A stretch of DNA of 64,000 nt from Apostichopus japonicus (taxonomy: Eukaryota > Echinodermata > Holothuroidea > Aspidochirotida > Stichopodidae), in NCBI RefSeq assembly GCF_037975245.1, contig NC_092572.1, forward strand, positions 26,760,989-26,824,988, given 5' to 3'. The notes beneath the pieces were generated by a model. It was not told where the DNA came from, did not search any database, and saw only the letters and a program-made list of their open reading frames with translations. Shown here in pieces: positions 1 to 12,010 of this stretch (positions are counted from its first letter, which is position 1; each line of letters begins with the position of its first letter). The translations under genes and the position numbers were made by a program.

Positions 1-94
1 AGCGTGACACACCGCTCTTTCAAAATACTCAATTTATCACCGCATCCTCGGATAGTTGCGTACTTGCTTGTACCATCTGAAGAGTAAGATAAAA

Positions 95-235
95 AACATC
101 AGTATCATCATCATCGTCACCACCATCACAATCACCATGACCCCCACCAGCACCTACACCACCATAACCTTCCATCGCCAACACCACCATCACTATCATC
201 ATGACCAGCACCACCACCATGATATGATGTTAATG
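95..235. repeat. CAC/CAT-rich microsatellite
   Basis: Imperfect trinucleotide repeat of ATC, CAC and CAT units. It creates spurious His-rich reading frames on one strand and Val/Met/Asp-rich ones on the other. No coding signal is seen. It lies left of the last recognised exon of the minus-strand Ig gene, so it is probably intronic to that gene. Confidence 0.8.
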
Positions 236-683
236 GTGTAACTGAACAGTGATTTTCCAATGCAAGGGCAGTATTACGTAATGTTATAACTCACATTATC
301 TCAGGCCATAGCCGCCATACTAACAGTCTTATGTTTTTTCTATTGCGTTTTGTGTTGCTAAGGAACATGGCTATATTTGTCTGTGTATTAGACTAAGTAA
401 TTCAGCCGCTTTAATCGATAAGCCTTCAAAAGTTTGAGATGTTATGTCTCAAAACTTTTAGTTGGAGTAACAATGCAATCTGGATTGATAGCAGTGTTGT
501 TTAACGTGTTTACAACTTATCAAACTTAAGTTTGTAATTAAAAGTCATCTTTTTTCGAGAAGCCGAAAAGTAATATATGGGTAGGCCATACCGTACGGAC
601 ATTTTATGACATTGGTTAGGCTATGTGTAGCCTATATTTCTATAATAACGATAATAATATTACTATAATACATAGGTTATTAC

Positions 684-833
684 CTAAGCTCGGTCCCGTG
701 GCATTGATTGTAACGCAGGACGAGTCACACTTCTCTGTGGCGGAGATACCGTCTGCTACGGCACAATTATCTCCTTCACCGAGGATACTTCCAGATCCAA
801 AATGGCGGCATTTCACGCAGGAAAATGGTTCAC
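684..833 (-). CDS. Exon 6 of the Ig gene: Cys-rich, Ly6/uPAR-like first half
   Basis: A 150-nt open exon between an acceptor (ACAATACAG before 833) and a donor (GTAATA, bases 683-678), phase 1 in and out. The peptide begins with FSCVKC and has spacing C-x2-C-x15-C-x11-C-x3-C, followed by VTINATG, which includes an N-glycosylation motif. An opening CxxC and a later Cys-x3-Cys recall the first half of Ly6/uPAR three-finger domains, often split by a phase-1 intron. The closing CN motif would lie in a later exon outside the window. An unrelated disulphide-rich module is possible. The reading frame is well supported; the domain name is tentative. Confidence 0.5.
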
Positions 834-3800
834 CTGTATTGTAAGACATTTAGAAAAACATATAGTTAGATAAAGATCAGCGAACTTGTTTCCATACACT
901 CCTTTTATTAACATATGCAAGCCGAAGGACGTGTAATCCACCATTCGGCGATAAATCCCCAGATCTATGAATATGCATTTTTGAATAATTGTTTACCTTT
1001 CTTCGATACGGCTTTTGAAGACAATTTCATAGCAATAGAAACATTTTCAGAATAGGTATTACGTTATGAAAAAAGAATGCGGGTGGTTAAGTGTAAATCT
1101 CAATTCTCTGCACGGTCAGCACGGAGAAGTCCTCAAATATATGAATATGCAAATTAATCAACTTCACCTTTCTTCTAAAGGGCTTTCGACGTTTGCCGAT
1201 CAATTTATAGCTAAAGATATAGGTTTCAATAGGCAACTTACATAATGATATAAGAATATCATTATTTTTTTTGACACATCAGAGCTCTGAAAAAGTGTAA
1301 ATCTCAACTTCTTCTCTAATGAATATGCAGCGAACACAATTCAGAAATTCCCAAATATATGAATATGCATTTTGCATATTTTATTCTTTTGAATCGAAAG
1401 AGAGCTTTAAACCTTTGAAAGAACAGCTAAGTTAATTACCACGTTTAACGATGTGTAAGATATATTATGAAACTGGAATGGAAGTATAAAGAGATTTACT
1501 TTGGATTTACCAATTCTAATGAAAGAAAATATTGTGTAAAAGTAAGTTGGCCTGACGTTCCGATCCAACAGGATCTTCTTCGAAGGCTAAATGACAAGTA
1601 ACAGTGACAGAAGGGACAAAAACACGCACAGAATACAGACAGGTTAATGAGCATGGTGAACACAAAGAGATAGATGTAAGGGGATTAGTAGACAAGGGCA
1701 GGAGAGAAGAAAGAAAGGGAAAAAAAGGAAAATATATACCTTCCAAGAGACCCAGGGTGATGACAAGATCTCGAAAATATGAGAAATCCTGGAGAGCTGC
1801 CCTACAGGTAAATTTGGTACTATTCAGTTTCTTTGCGGCAATTATTCTCAACGTACCATCATTTACTTCGAAATCTCCTGTTGAAAATATGTCGTTTCCA
1901 GAAATTTTCAGTTAATTGGAAAGTAACTTTGATTGAAAAAATCTCGATATTTCTTAGTTCTATTGGTTGTTGTTTACTTCGTTTCTTTACAATGGTTAAG
2001 ACTAGATAACAGAAGCATATTGAATTTCGAATTGACGTCTTCTATTTATCAAATCCCTTCAAACTTCCGCCCTTTGAGCTATAAAGGCTTATTTCAAAAT
2101 CATCATTTAGCCATATACTGTACGTTTGTGTTTCGATACAACTGTAACAGCCTGCTCCTTAAGGATTTGAATACGCTCTTTTTTATTGGCTATCATGATT
2201 TATTATAATATTGTTATTAATGTATTTTTTTGTATTTCGAAAATTATATTTAAAATCGCATTGATTCCATTTCGTTTGGAAATAACAAATTTATCAAATT
2301 GAGAATTTTCTATAATTGAATAATCCAGAATTTATGAAAAAGACACTTTCAAAAACAGATATATTTATTAACTTAATCAACAAAAAATATAGAAAGAGAA
2401 ACCAACAAATTATAATAATTTGGATGGCCTATATTTTATATTTGAACTTGGATATTTGTAAAAATTTATTTAATTAAATTAAAGTAATTTAAAGATTAAT
2501 TGATGAATTAACTCACTCTCGCTATCTGCAGTTATTTTCCTGTCCCCAACATACCACTCGTATGTGATTTTTGAGGCACTCTTGGCGGTGCATTCCAGTA
2601 CACCAGATTGTCCCTGTCTTAGGTATTGAACCTTTTCGTCGTTTTCATTCGGAAACTTGATTTCATCTACAGAAAAATGATATGAAAGGATGTCAAATTT
2701 GAATTTTGTAATCCAACACTGCTTTGAGTCTATTTTTTTATATTTTATATGCTACTTTTATTTTCTGAGGAACGACCCTCTAAACATATGAGGCTTATTA
2801 AAAGTGGCTGGACTACTAAGCCTAACACACACATAGGCGTAGGAGCCCAATTTGATTTCGGGTGTGTCAGTACCAGAATATTCGCCTAGAAATGATAAAT
2901 AACTAATATTATAGTTTGTAGTCATTTTTGGTGCATCTGAATGCAACTTTTAAGCAGTCCTTGTTTCACAAAAAACATCTCCCCTCCCCCTTCGCCCCCT
3001 CGCCCTCCAACACCCACACATGCACACACCCTTCACCTTACCGGTCAAGCCGAAACCAGTGCCTCTTTTAAGAATTCATAATAAAAACACGAACAAGTAA
3101 TTTGGCAAATGTAGTGGAAAATTTGAAATGAAATATCCAACATTTCCAGATAAAATAGTCGAAATTTCGGTAAAAGGCGAAATTTCGAGAAAATAGTCGA
3201 AAGCAGGAAATATGTCGCAAGTTTGACATAAAAATAAAAAAAATCAAGAAGAAACTTGAAATATATTAATAAAACTTCGATACAACAAGTCAATTTTTTC
3301 CTAAAATAGTGTATGAAAATTGCTTAATTTTTAAAGTCTATAATTTCAAGAACAACGAGAAATTCGAGATAACACTAGATATTTCTAACGTCTCAACTGG
3401 GCCACCGTAACTTCGTGAAGCCCCAAAAGTCCTCAAGAGAGCATTGTCAAATCCCTCCGATTTGCTGCCCTTCACTTGTTGATAGCTTCACATGCCAGTG
3501 GCGAATCCAAATTTTAGAAAAGGAGGAGTTTGGCCATGGGAACGTTAAAGGTGATTCAAATGTAGGGTTGTCTCGGAGGATAAACCCTCCCTCCCACCCC
3601 GCCCTCCCCCCCAAAAAAAAGGAAAATAATTGAAGAAAAAAGAAGTGAAATTTCAGACGTCAAATAGTGCATTGTTTGCTTTATATATATTTAGACTATG
3701 CAATAGGACTATCATTAGGTCTTAACCCAGAGTTGTTCCAATAACTAGCTAATTGTTATTTGTTGTTTAAGCTTGACGTGGTGATGAACCGAGGGGGGGG

Positions 3801-5166
3801 GGGGGGAGGGGCAGGGTTGGAGGGGGGCTGCCGTCGACTTAAAGATGACTGATATTTCGTTGAATTCTTAAATATATCCCAAAACTGTAATAATTCATAT
3901 CGTTCTTTTAACCGAGGTCAACATATTCTAAAACACTGTCAAAATCTAAACCCCTGAAAGCAAAACTGAAAATGACGTGACGTTATTAACGTCAGAGATC
4001 AAGGTACTTTTCGACTCACCCTTTCGTCTGAACCAACTTGACCTCTTAACTACTTGTTCATTAGTTTCGTTACTTTTGTTTGAATGAAACTTGTCAAATT
4101 TTGATTGACAGCAATTATGATATGAAAAAAAATATCATAAAATATCGACCAATATCGACCAGAATGGTGCAATTGTTCTTTTTTTTTTATTGCGAACGTA
4201 AAATAATATGACAAGGAGTAAGTGAAAATGTTTATGCTAAAAAGGGCTTCGGCTTTTGTAGTGAAGTCCAGCGTACAATGAGATGACGTAGTCATTATAA
4301 GCCTAATAGACTTTATTTATCCGTGTTTGTTCTTACTCCGAATAAAACACATTATTTTTAGATTTGATAACAGAAAGGAGATATGGTAGCGCAAAAAATG
4401 AATGGAAGCACCTGGGGAAGGGGTAGGGGGAGGGGTTCGGAACTGCGGGCATCATGGTACATGGTCTTTCGATCTTCAAAGAGCAGCCTAGGAAATATTG
4501 TCTATCGGTGAGAAAAGAGGCTTCTTTACACGTGATCAAAGCTTGCAGCTCTCACATCTCAATATAAATATCGATATATCTACATGGTCATGATACGGAT
4601 AATTGTAATCGCCATGAATGAGCCAACGTTTCAGCAATGCATTAAGTGGTAGCTTTTACCTATTGTAAACTTTCTGCAGAGGACTTAGAAACAATTTCTT
4701 TTGTAATTTTTGTTTGTAATTTTTGTTTGTAAGTCAATTAAATGTAGACTGCTTTTTTAAATTCTTCAAAAATAAAAAGTGGGTCGGGTGGAGGGGGGGG
4801 GGTGGGTAGCATTTCATCCTTAGTTACAGTATTACATAGTGATGGAAATATACTCTTATTTACCATATACGGCTAATGTAAATCGGCCACATTCTAGCAT
4901 TTCCTGGCCTGCAGGTTTCTCACATGTGTATTCTCCTGCGTCTGACAAAATTACGTTGAAAATTCGAAGAACCCTTTCCCTAGCAGCCACGCTGCCCTCT
5001 GTCGATAACCTGTCCTCTGTCCCTGTTGATGAAATTGAGTTAAGTTGTTGACGATATTGAGTTAAGTTCAATTGTGCTTTTGTATCGTTGTATCGTTATG
5101 CCAATGTATCTTACTCATGGAACCGACACACAATCGGAATTTCATCTAAATTAGATTATATTTACG

Positions 5167-5226
<60 letters not shown>

Positions 5227-8200
5227 ATATATATATATATGTTTATGTTAATGTATATTGTTACTATTTCGTTACTCAATTATCTATGATAACTATTTTT
5301 TGTTTTAAGCATTGCAGTGTGGAGATTCGAGACCAGTGTTTAACATATCGCAATACTATATTAAAATCCCACTAAGAAAATAACTTGGTGCGGACATACT
5401 GTAATTAAAATCTGGTTTGACATAATTTTAACCGTCATACCTGGAGTATCATTTCTGGAAGTGCCATTTAAGGAATATTAATCATGAATATTACTCATGA
5501 ATATTAATCATGAATTTTAATTATGAATATTAATTATGAATATTAATCATGAATATTACCTCTGATTGAGGTGCCATCCTTCTTAAACGCTACCGTAGAT
5601 CCCTCACTGGTGGAGCAATAAACTGAAACCGTTTCTCCAACTTTCATAAACAATTTGTTGACATCCGGTTTCATCGTGCACTGCGCAGTCGCATACAGAG
5701 GGGCTTCTGACAGTACAAACAGACGAAAAAGAAAAGAAGAATAGAAAAAATAGTGACTTCATTGATATTTTCTTTATTTTAAGAAAGTAAAGTCTTGAAG
5801 AAGACAAAAAAAAAATGTTATATTGTTATCTAATGCTGTTTTCATTTTTGTTTTCATAAAACCTTCAAAATTAAAATTAATTTATAGGCATTTAAATTAA
5901 GGGATTTTTTTTTTGTCTGAAAAGTTTACCTAAAGTATCAAGAATCTCTCAAATATGACTGCCACTTATGAGAGATACTTTAGATATTCTCCAAGACTTT
6001 TATTGACAAGAATTTAAAAGTTAACGAGCGAGTGACTTTAGCTTCCATTCTCAAAAGTTTCCTAACATATATACTTTTTTAACAAGTCTTCATCACCTGT
6101 AAAACGCAAATTGGAAAATTACAAAAGATAATTTCATTTACTCAAATGTTTGATGCACACCTTTGCCGGCCAAACTATCAGTAAATTACATCGTTATGTG
6201 TGGGACTCAGTTTGAGGATTAAATTATCCATACGTAAAGTATATGTTCTCTCTAACAAAACTCAATAGCCCTTCATTCACATGCCTCCCTAAGATAGCAA
6301 ACTTGTTTCGTCAAATAGAACTCAAGGCATATAGGCTTTCATTATAGGAGACAGATGAAGTACACGTAGATGTAAGAATTACAAACTGTAAGCACACAAG
6401 AATGATTCCGAACTTTCTTTTTTCACCGTTACCCATGGCGCCCTCCCTCCCTCCCTCCACTACCCCCCCCCCCCCCTCCTCTGGTGTCAATAAATTATCC
6501 CCCAGTTTTTCCTCTCTTTGCAAAACGGTTATTATAGACTGTTTGCAAACGTTCCCTTTTTATTTCCTCGTTTCGTAATGTACTATAGCTGTTAGTTAGA
6601 AAACCTTTCACACAATATAGTACATCCTATCATGTTATGTGTGTAGTACAAAATGAATCTACCAACAATTTCTGCAAAAGAAAATCTTTCTTGTCGTCGG
6701 CAATGACTCCCCCTACCCCTACCTTCCTCCACCCCTACCTTGCCCAGCCACTACCCTCCCCCGACCCCCTTCCTCTACTTTTCGAGAATGAGATCGTTAA
6801 CCTCTTTATAAATACACGTTCATGTATCATTTCTTATATGTGCTTGTGAGAATATCAGTTTCACCTTACCCGGAACTACGTCACGTACATGCGCAGTTGT
6901 GATTATGCAAATATCCTCATGCACACGTCCCCTCTTAACCACTTACACAGCGTGACAGTTACAATACCGCCACTCCCATCTCATTATGTTAGCAATTGAA
7001 TCGACGCCCATGTTCGTTAGGACTGCTAACATTTTCACATTGACAATGTTACGCCCATGCAACATTAAAAAAAACACCGTACAAATAATATACTCACTGT
7101 AACGTAACATGACCATAAATAAATGTCACAATGTATTGGCTTTGTTACAATAATCTAACATACAGTATCTAGTGAGTATATATAGGCTATATCCATTCAC
7201 TGTCTTTAAAGGTCAACAGTGAAGCTCCCTTCCCCTCCCAATCCCCACCCGATCCACCCCACCCCACCCACCCAAACTATGGAAAGTCAAATAACAGTCA
7301 ACCCTGATCCAAAATAAACAAGAATTTTTCTCTTACCTACCTAGCATTTTTGCTCTTCTAGCTCACAGGAATACTGAATTGTCTAACTGATAAAAACCCC
7401 AAAACCCTCCTCCTTACCTTAGAATAACTTGAAAGGTTACAGTTCCTCCCAGAGATTACTCTTTTGAACCTTTTTCGCAATTTCTAGGGTGCTTAAAGTA
7501 GGAGTCCCATAACCTAAATGTTATCATGCTTATCATGTATAACCTTAGTCTGGATATGCTATGATCCGAGACAAGAAATAATGAGGATATGCGGACTGAA
7601 GCTAGTCTGGTTTCGCAAGATATTTGTCCTTTAACATATCGCTATAAATCTCTGAAATACTCCTTTAATTTAAGGCTTAATTATATGATGACTTCAGTTC
7701 CTCTGTGCAGAGGTAATCTATTGTTGATGTTTTCCCATCGTTTTGACAATTTTTTTCATAACTCAACTCCCCCCCCCCCCCCGCCGTTCCTTTAAAAATA
7801 TTGTCTTCAAATTAATATGGACAACAGAGCATCCTTGGATGCATTTCAAATACCAATCGTCATTCATCTTGTAGACCGCTAAAAATCACTGCTATACCCT
7901 GCAAGCCAGGTTGCATTTTCTGTACAATTTCTAATATTTCAGGAATGTCTTTTTCAAACGTCGGAGGGTTATCGCTAAAAGTGACTGGACTATATTGTCT
8001 AGCACACATAAAACAAAATTAGGCCATTTCCTTGAAGCAAAACAAAACTCAATAGGGACACACCATACTTTTATGGCATCAAATAACATATTTTCAATGC
8101 ATTATACAAGTTTTCCAACCACCCATCCCACAAGAAACAAGAAAACATTGAAATAATGATTTATGATAGTAATGTGATTAATTCTTACGAGTGATGCCGA

Positions 8201-8622
8201 GGAAAAGGAAAGGTCATTCCCTTATAGAAGCAACACAAAACCCAATAGGGAAACACCATACTTTTATGGCATCTAATCACATGTTATCAAGGCATTATAC
8301 AATTTTGCCAACCACCGCACCAAGAAAACATTAAAATAATAATGATTTATTATTTTAATGAGATTAATTCTTATGAGTGGTGCCGAGGAAAAAGAAAGAT
8401 CATTCCCTTATAGGAGCAAAATAAAACTCAATAGGGACACACCATACTTTTATGGCATCAAATAACATGTTTTCAATGCATTGTGCAGTTTAATGTCAAC
8501 CACCCCCCCCCCCCCACCAGAAAACTTTGAAATAATATTAATTTATGATTTTAATGAGATTAATACTTACGAGTGATGCCGAGGAAAAGGAGAGCAAAAA
8601 GTCCGAGAGACGACATTTTCAT
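684..8622 (-). CDS. Secreted or membrane Ig-domain protein, six exons, 3' part missing
   Basis: Gene model: minus strand, complement of 684..833, 1740..1877, 2517..2666, 4864..5022, 5560..5706 and 8571..8622. The exons were found by matching GT-AG sites to open phase-compatible frames. Every junction is phase 1, the usual arrangement for Ig-superfamily genes. Order: signal peptide; Ig domain 1 (exons 2+3, first-half Cys in a VYC context, second-half DAGEYTC); Ig domain 2 (exons 4+5, VLEC, then FTC); then a Cys-rich exon. The join between exons 3 and 4 makes a smooth interdomain linker. No transmembrane segment or stop is reached, so the protein continues beyond the left edge. The product is probably an extracellular adhesion or immune-type receptor; ligand and orthologue are unknown. 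Introns carry TE fragments and microsatellites. The exon structure is fairly sure; identity is limited to domain level. Confidence 0.72.
950..1400. repeat. Degenerate direct repeats with a shared ATGAATATGCA core
   Basis: Three to four loosely similar segments (about 955, 1130, 1318 and 1350) share the core ATGAATATGCA followed by AT-rich sequence and a TTTCTTC.A..GGCTTT stretch, spaced about 170-200 bp. They lie in intron 5 of the Ig gene. No coding potential is seen. Confidence 0.5.
1533..1722 (-). mobile_element. Penelope-like element 3' fragment
   Basis: About 190 bp nearly matching 12634-12815 in this window, starting TGTGTAAAAGTAAGTTGG. On the minus strand it keeps the peptide TCHLAFEEDP seen in the longer copy, but its frame then diverges. 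It lies in intron 5 of the Ig gene, roughly 20 bp from the exon 5 splice donor. Confidence 0.6.
1740..1877 (-). CDS. Exon 5 of the Ig gene: second half of Ig domain 2
   Basis: A 138-nt exon, phase 1-1, with acceptor TTTTCAACAG and donor GTATAT. It encodes a strand ending LRIIAAKKLNSTKFTC, i.e. the Ig F-strand Cys, but with NSTKFTC in place of the usual DxGxYxC. The Cys pairs in position with the VLEC Cys of exon 4. An N-glycosylation site (NST) precedes the Cys. The loss of the canonical Asp and Tyr suggests a divergent I- or C2-type domain. Confidence 0.65.
2517..2666 (-). CDS. Exon 4 of the Ig gene: first half of Ig domain 2
   Basis: A 150-nt exon, phase 1-1, with acceptor TTTTTCTGTAG and donor GTGAGT. 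It shows the classic Ig B-strand Cys and C-strand Trp: QSGVLEC, then EWYVGDRKIT. The upstream join to exon 3 recreates an Asp codon, giving a DEIKFP linker. One of the two clearest Ig exons in the gene. Confidence 0.75.
2667..4863. other. Intron 3 of the Ig gene, no other gene seen
   Basis: AT-rich intron with poly-G and poly-C tracts (around 2990, 3600, 3795 and 4795). A segment near 2785-2870 is loosely similar to 7960-8040 and 9345-9440 (shared CTGGACTA..AAGTCTA-type core), so it is probably a dispersed repeat. No exon-like signal was found on either strand. Confidence 0.5.
4864..5022 (-). CDS. Exon 3 of the Ig gene: second half of Ig domain 1
   Basis: A 159-nt exon, phase 1-1, with acceptor TTTCATCAACAG and donor GTAAAT. 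It encodes VLRIFNVILSDAGEYTCE, the textbook Ig E-F strand signature (L..F.V..SDAGEYTC), followed by a G-strand FTLAVYG. The Cys partners the VYC Cys in exon 2. A further Cys lies in QEMLECG. Confidence 0.8.
5161..5244. repeat. (TA)n microsatellite
   Basis: About 80 bp of nearly uninterrupted TA dinucleotides in intron 2 of the Ig gene. It produces artefactual Ile-Tyr frames. Confidence 0.95.
5473..5558. repeat. Minisatellite of GAATATTAATCAT-type units
   Basis: Six to seven units of about 13 bp (GAATATTAATCAT, with ACTCAT and TTAT variants) lie immediately next to the exon 2 splice donor at 5559, so the array starts essentially at the intron boundary. Confidence 0.85.
5560..5706 (-). CDS. 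Exon 2 of the Ig gene: first half of Ig domain 1
   Basis: A 147-nt exon, phase 1-1, with acceptor TTTGTACTGTCAG and donor GTAATA. It encodes the mature N terminus and the A-C strands of an Ig domain: VGETVSVYC (B-strand Cys), then VAFKKDGTSI. The canonical C-strand Trp is replaced by Phe. Joined to exon 1 it makes GITQAPLYATAQC, a plausible signal-peptidase region. Confidence 0.75.
5707..8034. other. Intron 1 of the Ig gene, no other gene seen
   Basis: AT-rich intron with several C-rich or poly-C tracts (about 6460, 6700-6770, 7230-7270 and 7770). I found no phase-1 exon with Ig residues here, so exon 1 most likely splices directly to exon 2. An alternative small exon cannot be excluded. Confidence 0.5.
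8035..8595. repeat. Tandem triplication (about 190 bp) of the exon 1 end plus splice donor
   Basis: Three units repeat the same order: AATAGGGACACACCATAC, TTTTATGGCATCAAAT, a variable AT-rich part, then the reverse complement of the end of exon 1 with its donor. The donor-exon boundary occurs at about 8184, 8370 and 8566 (periods 186 and 196). The 8566 unit is the functional exon end. The 8184 unit keeps a GTAAGA donor on the minus strand; the 8370 unit has the donor GT changed to AT. Only the last ~20 bp of exon 1 are carried in the extra copies, so they lack the start codon. Confidence 0.8.
8571..8622 (-). CDS. Exon 1 of the Ig gene: start codon and signal peptide
   Basis: The reading frame starts MKMSSLGLFALLFLGIT, a typical hydrophobic signal peptide, and ends one base into the next codon at a strong donor (GTAAGT at 8570-8565), i.e. 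phase 1. The first ATG (8622) is chosen; a second Met two codons later could also serve. It is the 5'-most exon found. No clear TATA box lies just upstream. Confidence 0.75.
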
Positions 8623-9894
8623 CTCCAGTTTATGAGAGTATATAGAATGTATGTTTGCTTGCCCAGTAGTATCTGATCACAATGACGTGTCGGTATACTG
8701 GTACAGTATAGAGAACACCCGATAGACTTTTCTGAAGGTCAATTGTCTATGTAAAATTTTAACTAGGCGTATCGCCGAAGAAGTACTTTAACACTAATAT
8801 GCTCTAGACATGAAACTAGTTCAATGTCCATACAGATAATATAGATAAGATCAATAATTGACTAAACCATTATTTCATTTGAAAGAGTTATGAAACTAAT
8901 AAGAAAACGCCAAAAACAAAATGAAGAGTTGAACTGTAGCCGAAGAAAGGTTAAATGAAAGCTATTTAAAATCATTCAAAGTCTTTCCAAGCAACTTCCG
9001 TGAAAGCCCCCCCCCCACTTTCTCCTCCCCCACCACGCCAACCCCCCAAAAATATTAATTATATAGTTAGTTAAATATTTTACAGACAAGTTTCACAAGT
9101 TCAAAAAGAGCACAGGAAAAAATGAAATATCATCACACTCAGAAGTTTAATGACTGACGCAAATGGGTTGTATTGTTTTTTCGTACAATGACTTAGTATA
9201 TCACATTAGTAAACAGTGTGACGTAATAGGTACAACGTCAGAGTCGATAGGTTGTGAACCATTAAAACATCGCTATATGAGCAGTGCAGGTTGTAATTCT
9301 TATACCACTTTTATTCCTTTGAGAAGTGATCCGCTCTTTCAAGCATACGAGGCTCATCAAATTAAAAACAAAACAAAAAACGTCTGGACTACTAAGTCTA
9401 GGCGTGGACATACAAGGTCTATCACATATAAAACCTATTAGGTCAATCCCTCAGATGCAACATAAAACTTAGCTTTTAGGGGAAATTATATATTATGGCC
9501 TCAAATAAACTTTCTACAAATACATTACTAATTTATTAAAGACAAATATTATCGAAATTCATCCTATATATGGTGTTTTGTTGTTCGTATGAAATTGAAA
9601 CTCAATTTTTGAATTGCTTTATTAGAACTGATAGAATAAAGGATTGATATTTTACATTAAGACCACTACTGAGGAACTGACGTCATCATAACCATAATAA
9701 TATTAATTATAACAACCAGCAGTTATTTTTTTACGACCAAAAATGTGGGAGAAACCCGTAAGGGCTTATGGATTACAACTAATACGTCGGGTGGGCTTCC
9801 AATTCAACATTTTAACTCTAACTTGGAATCTTTTTGTTTGATTTAGAAAGTCATTTCAGATGGGGAAAACCGTAAATTGCTCTTGGATGAAAAA

Positions 9895-9990
9895 AACCCA
9901 CCTTACTATGACCCAGCCGGGGATCGAACCCCGAACCTGCCGATTGCTAAAACCTCCTTGCCTTTATCCACCGGGAGTAACAATCTTGAG
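9895..9990 (-). repeat. tRNA-like sequence, probably SINE-derived
   Basis: On the minus strand there is a clear Pol III B-box context (GGTTCGGGGTTCGATCCCCGG) and, about 40 bp before it, a weak A-box-like GGTGGATAAAGGCAAGG. The arms do not make a convincing cloverleaf, so this is more likely a tRNA-derived repeat or pseudogene than a functional tRNA. Confidence 0.45.
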
Positions 9991-11944
9991 AGATTTAGCA
10001 AATATTTTTGAACGGGTGAATGTCTTGAAACACAGGCTGAATAGCGGAAACAACGTTACTATGTAGCACTCAAGTATTTCTTTTTCACTGGACTATGACA
10101 CATTAAAGGGGTAGTCTGGTGACATACAAATGTAGAACATATATATTGAAGAGAAAAATGTTCCACTCTGGTAGTAGAAAAACCTTATCTCAATATCTTG
10201 CTCCTAACTCGAGATATGATTGGTTGCATGTGACCTATTTTGACTAATGACTAAGCCTTCAACTACCGTCCAGGAAGTTGGATCACAGTAGGGGGTATGT
10301 GAAGTCATCGGGGCAAATATACTCGTTGGAAGCTTTACTTTAAGCTATCATATAATCCTATTGTTGATTTATCCTTAGAAATCTGATACATTTGGAATGT
10401 TTGCTTAGCTGTCAAAGTTCTCTGTACTAAGAAATTCATCAAAATGTAACTTTTTGTTTTAGAAATATTCTTTTTGTTTTTTTGAATGAATAATTGACAA
10501 ATTAATTTCATGAAACAAAAAAGACATTTTCAGTTGAAGTGCTCTAATGACAACATCCATCCTACTATTGCCAGATGCATTTTACAAAATATGACTAAAT
10601 TTTAAAAATTCAAATTAAATACAAAAATGCTTATGAGGATGAGGTTTTCACAGTTATAGATTCAGAAAATTTTCAGCAATTTTGTTCAGCAATCCGAAAC
10701 TATCACCACCAGAAAATTGCTTTTAAGTTTAAAACCGCGCAAGGTAACGCATTGAAGGTAAGAAATATCGGGCTGGTTGAATGTGATTTTTTTTTGGTCA
10801 AAGATATAGGGTAAAGGGTTCTGCACTTGTTGCGTGTAAGGCTTATGTTATAATAGCAAAATTGATCTCGGTGATATGTATTTTGTTGATTGGTTTGTGA
10901 CTTTGCGAGACCTTTATTTGGCACCAGAATGTATGACGTCATCATGGCAAATGAGCGAAATGTCTTCATAAAACAGGTACTAACAATTTGTCCAAATAAA
11001 ACTATAACTTTAAAATTTTGCTTTTATTTTTATTTCATTTCGTTTATTGGGTGATTCCGTAATAAAAAGTAGGAATATTATTTTGAAAAAAAACATGGTT
11101 TATATCACATATAAGGCATAAGCAATACTATAGTTAAGATATAAAACTAATATCTATTTTAACCGTTACCTTATAGTCTGTAACAAACATTTCCAAAAAA
11201 ATTCTGATTTGAAAAAGAAAAAAAAAAAAATCGCAGCAAGGAAAATAAGATAACTCGTGGAAAATTTTGGATTCTATATTTTGACAAAATACGCGATATG
11301 ATAATTTCACAAATTTCTTTCAAGAAATCTTTCAGTCTTTGAAACTAAACCCATGATATATTGATGGATGAAGTCTAGGTACTTGTACAGCTGACAGAAT
11401 TTTGATTTTAAATGCATATTTCAAGGACAAATCGACAACACAAGTTTTTAAAGAAAACTAAAGGTTCTGAGGACACTTGTTATGGAGATACATAAGAGAC
11501 TATCTATCTACATTATATCATCCATTTTGTGGAGACCTGAAGGTCTCGCACCACAATTAATTGTTCCATTGACTCACACACTAAACTCGTCACTTTCAAG
11601 ACCTGCCAAAGCATATATAGAAAAATTTTCAACTGGTATATCCTACCCACCACATGATAGCTGAAATCTTGGCATATCATGGCACTTGCAAACTTCCATA
11701 TCATGACCGCATAGATATTGAGCTATAGAAGAGGAGCAAGTTTAGCATTCTTAACCCCCACCCTTCCATCTGCTCGCTCGGAGTAATATCCGAACATTTA
11801 ACCAAAGATTTTCTAAAATGGTTTATATCACCGTTGATCCTCCCTATTTTCACACCAGCAGTACTTTGAATTATGCATCTTTCTTCGATTGACGAAGGGC
11901 AGTGTGTGGTATTAACGGAAAGGGCATCATTCCACTGTAGGCTT

Positions 11945-11963
11945 TTGCCTGTATCTGTCTGTA

Positions 11964-11996
<33 letters not shown>

Positions 11997-12010
11997 ATCT
12001 GTCTGTATCG
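11945..12010. repeat. (TCTG)n microsatellite
   Basis: Interrupted TCTG/TATCTG tetranucleotide array, followed by TATCGAACAATACTA, a phrase also present in the SINE copies at 19090 and 59050. The array may therefore be the expanded edge of a SINE fragment. Confidence 0.8.
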
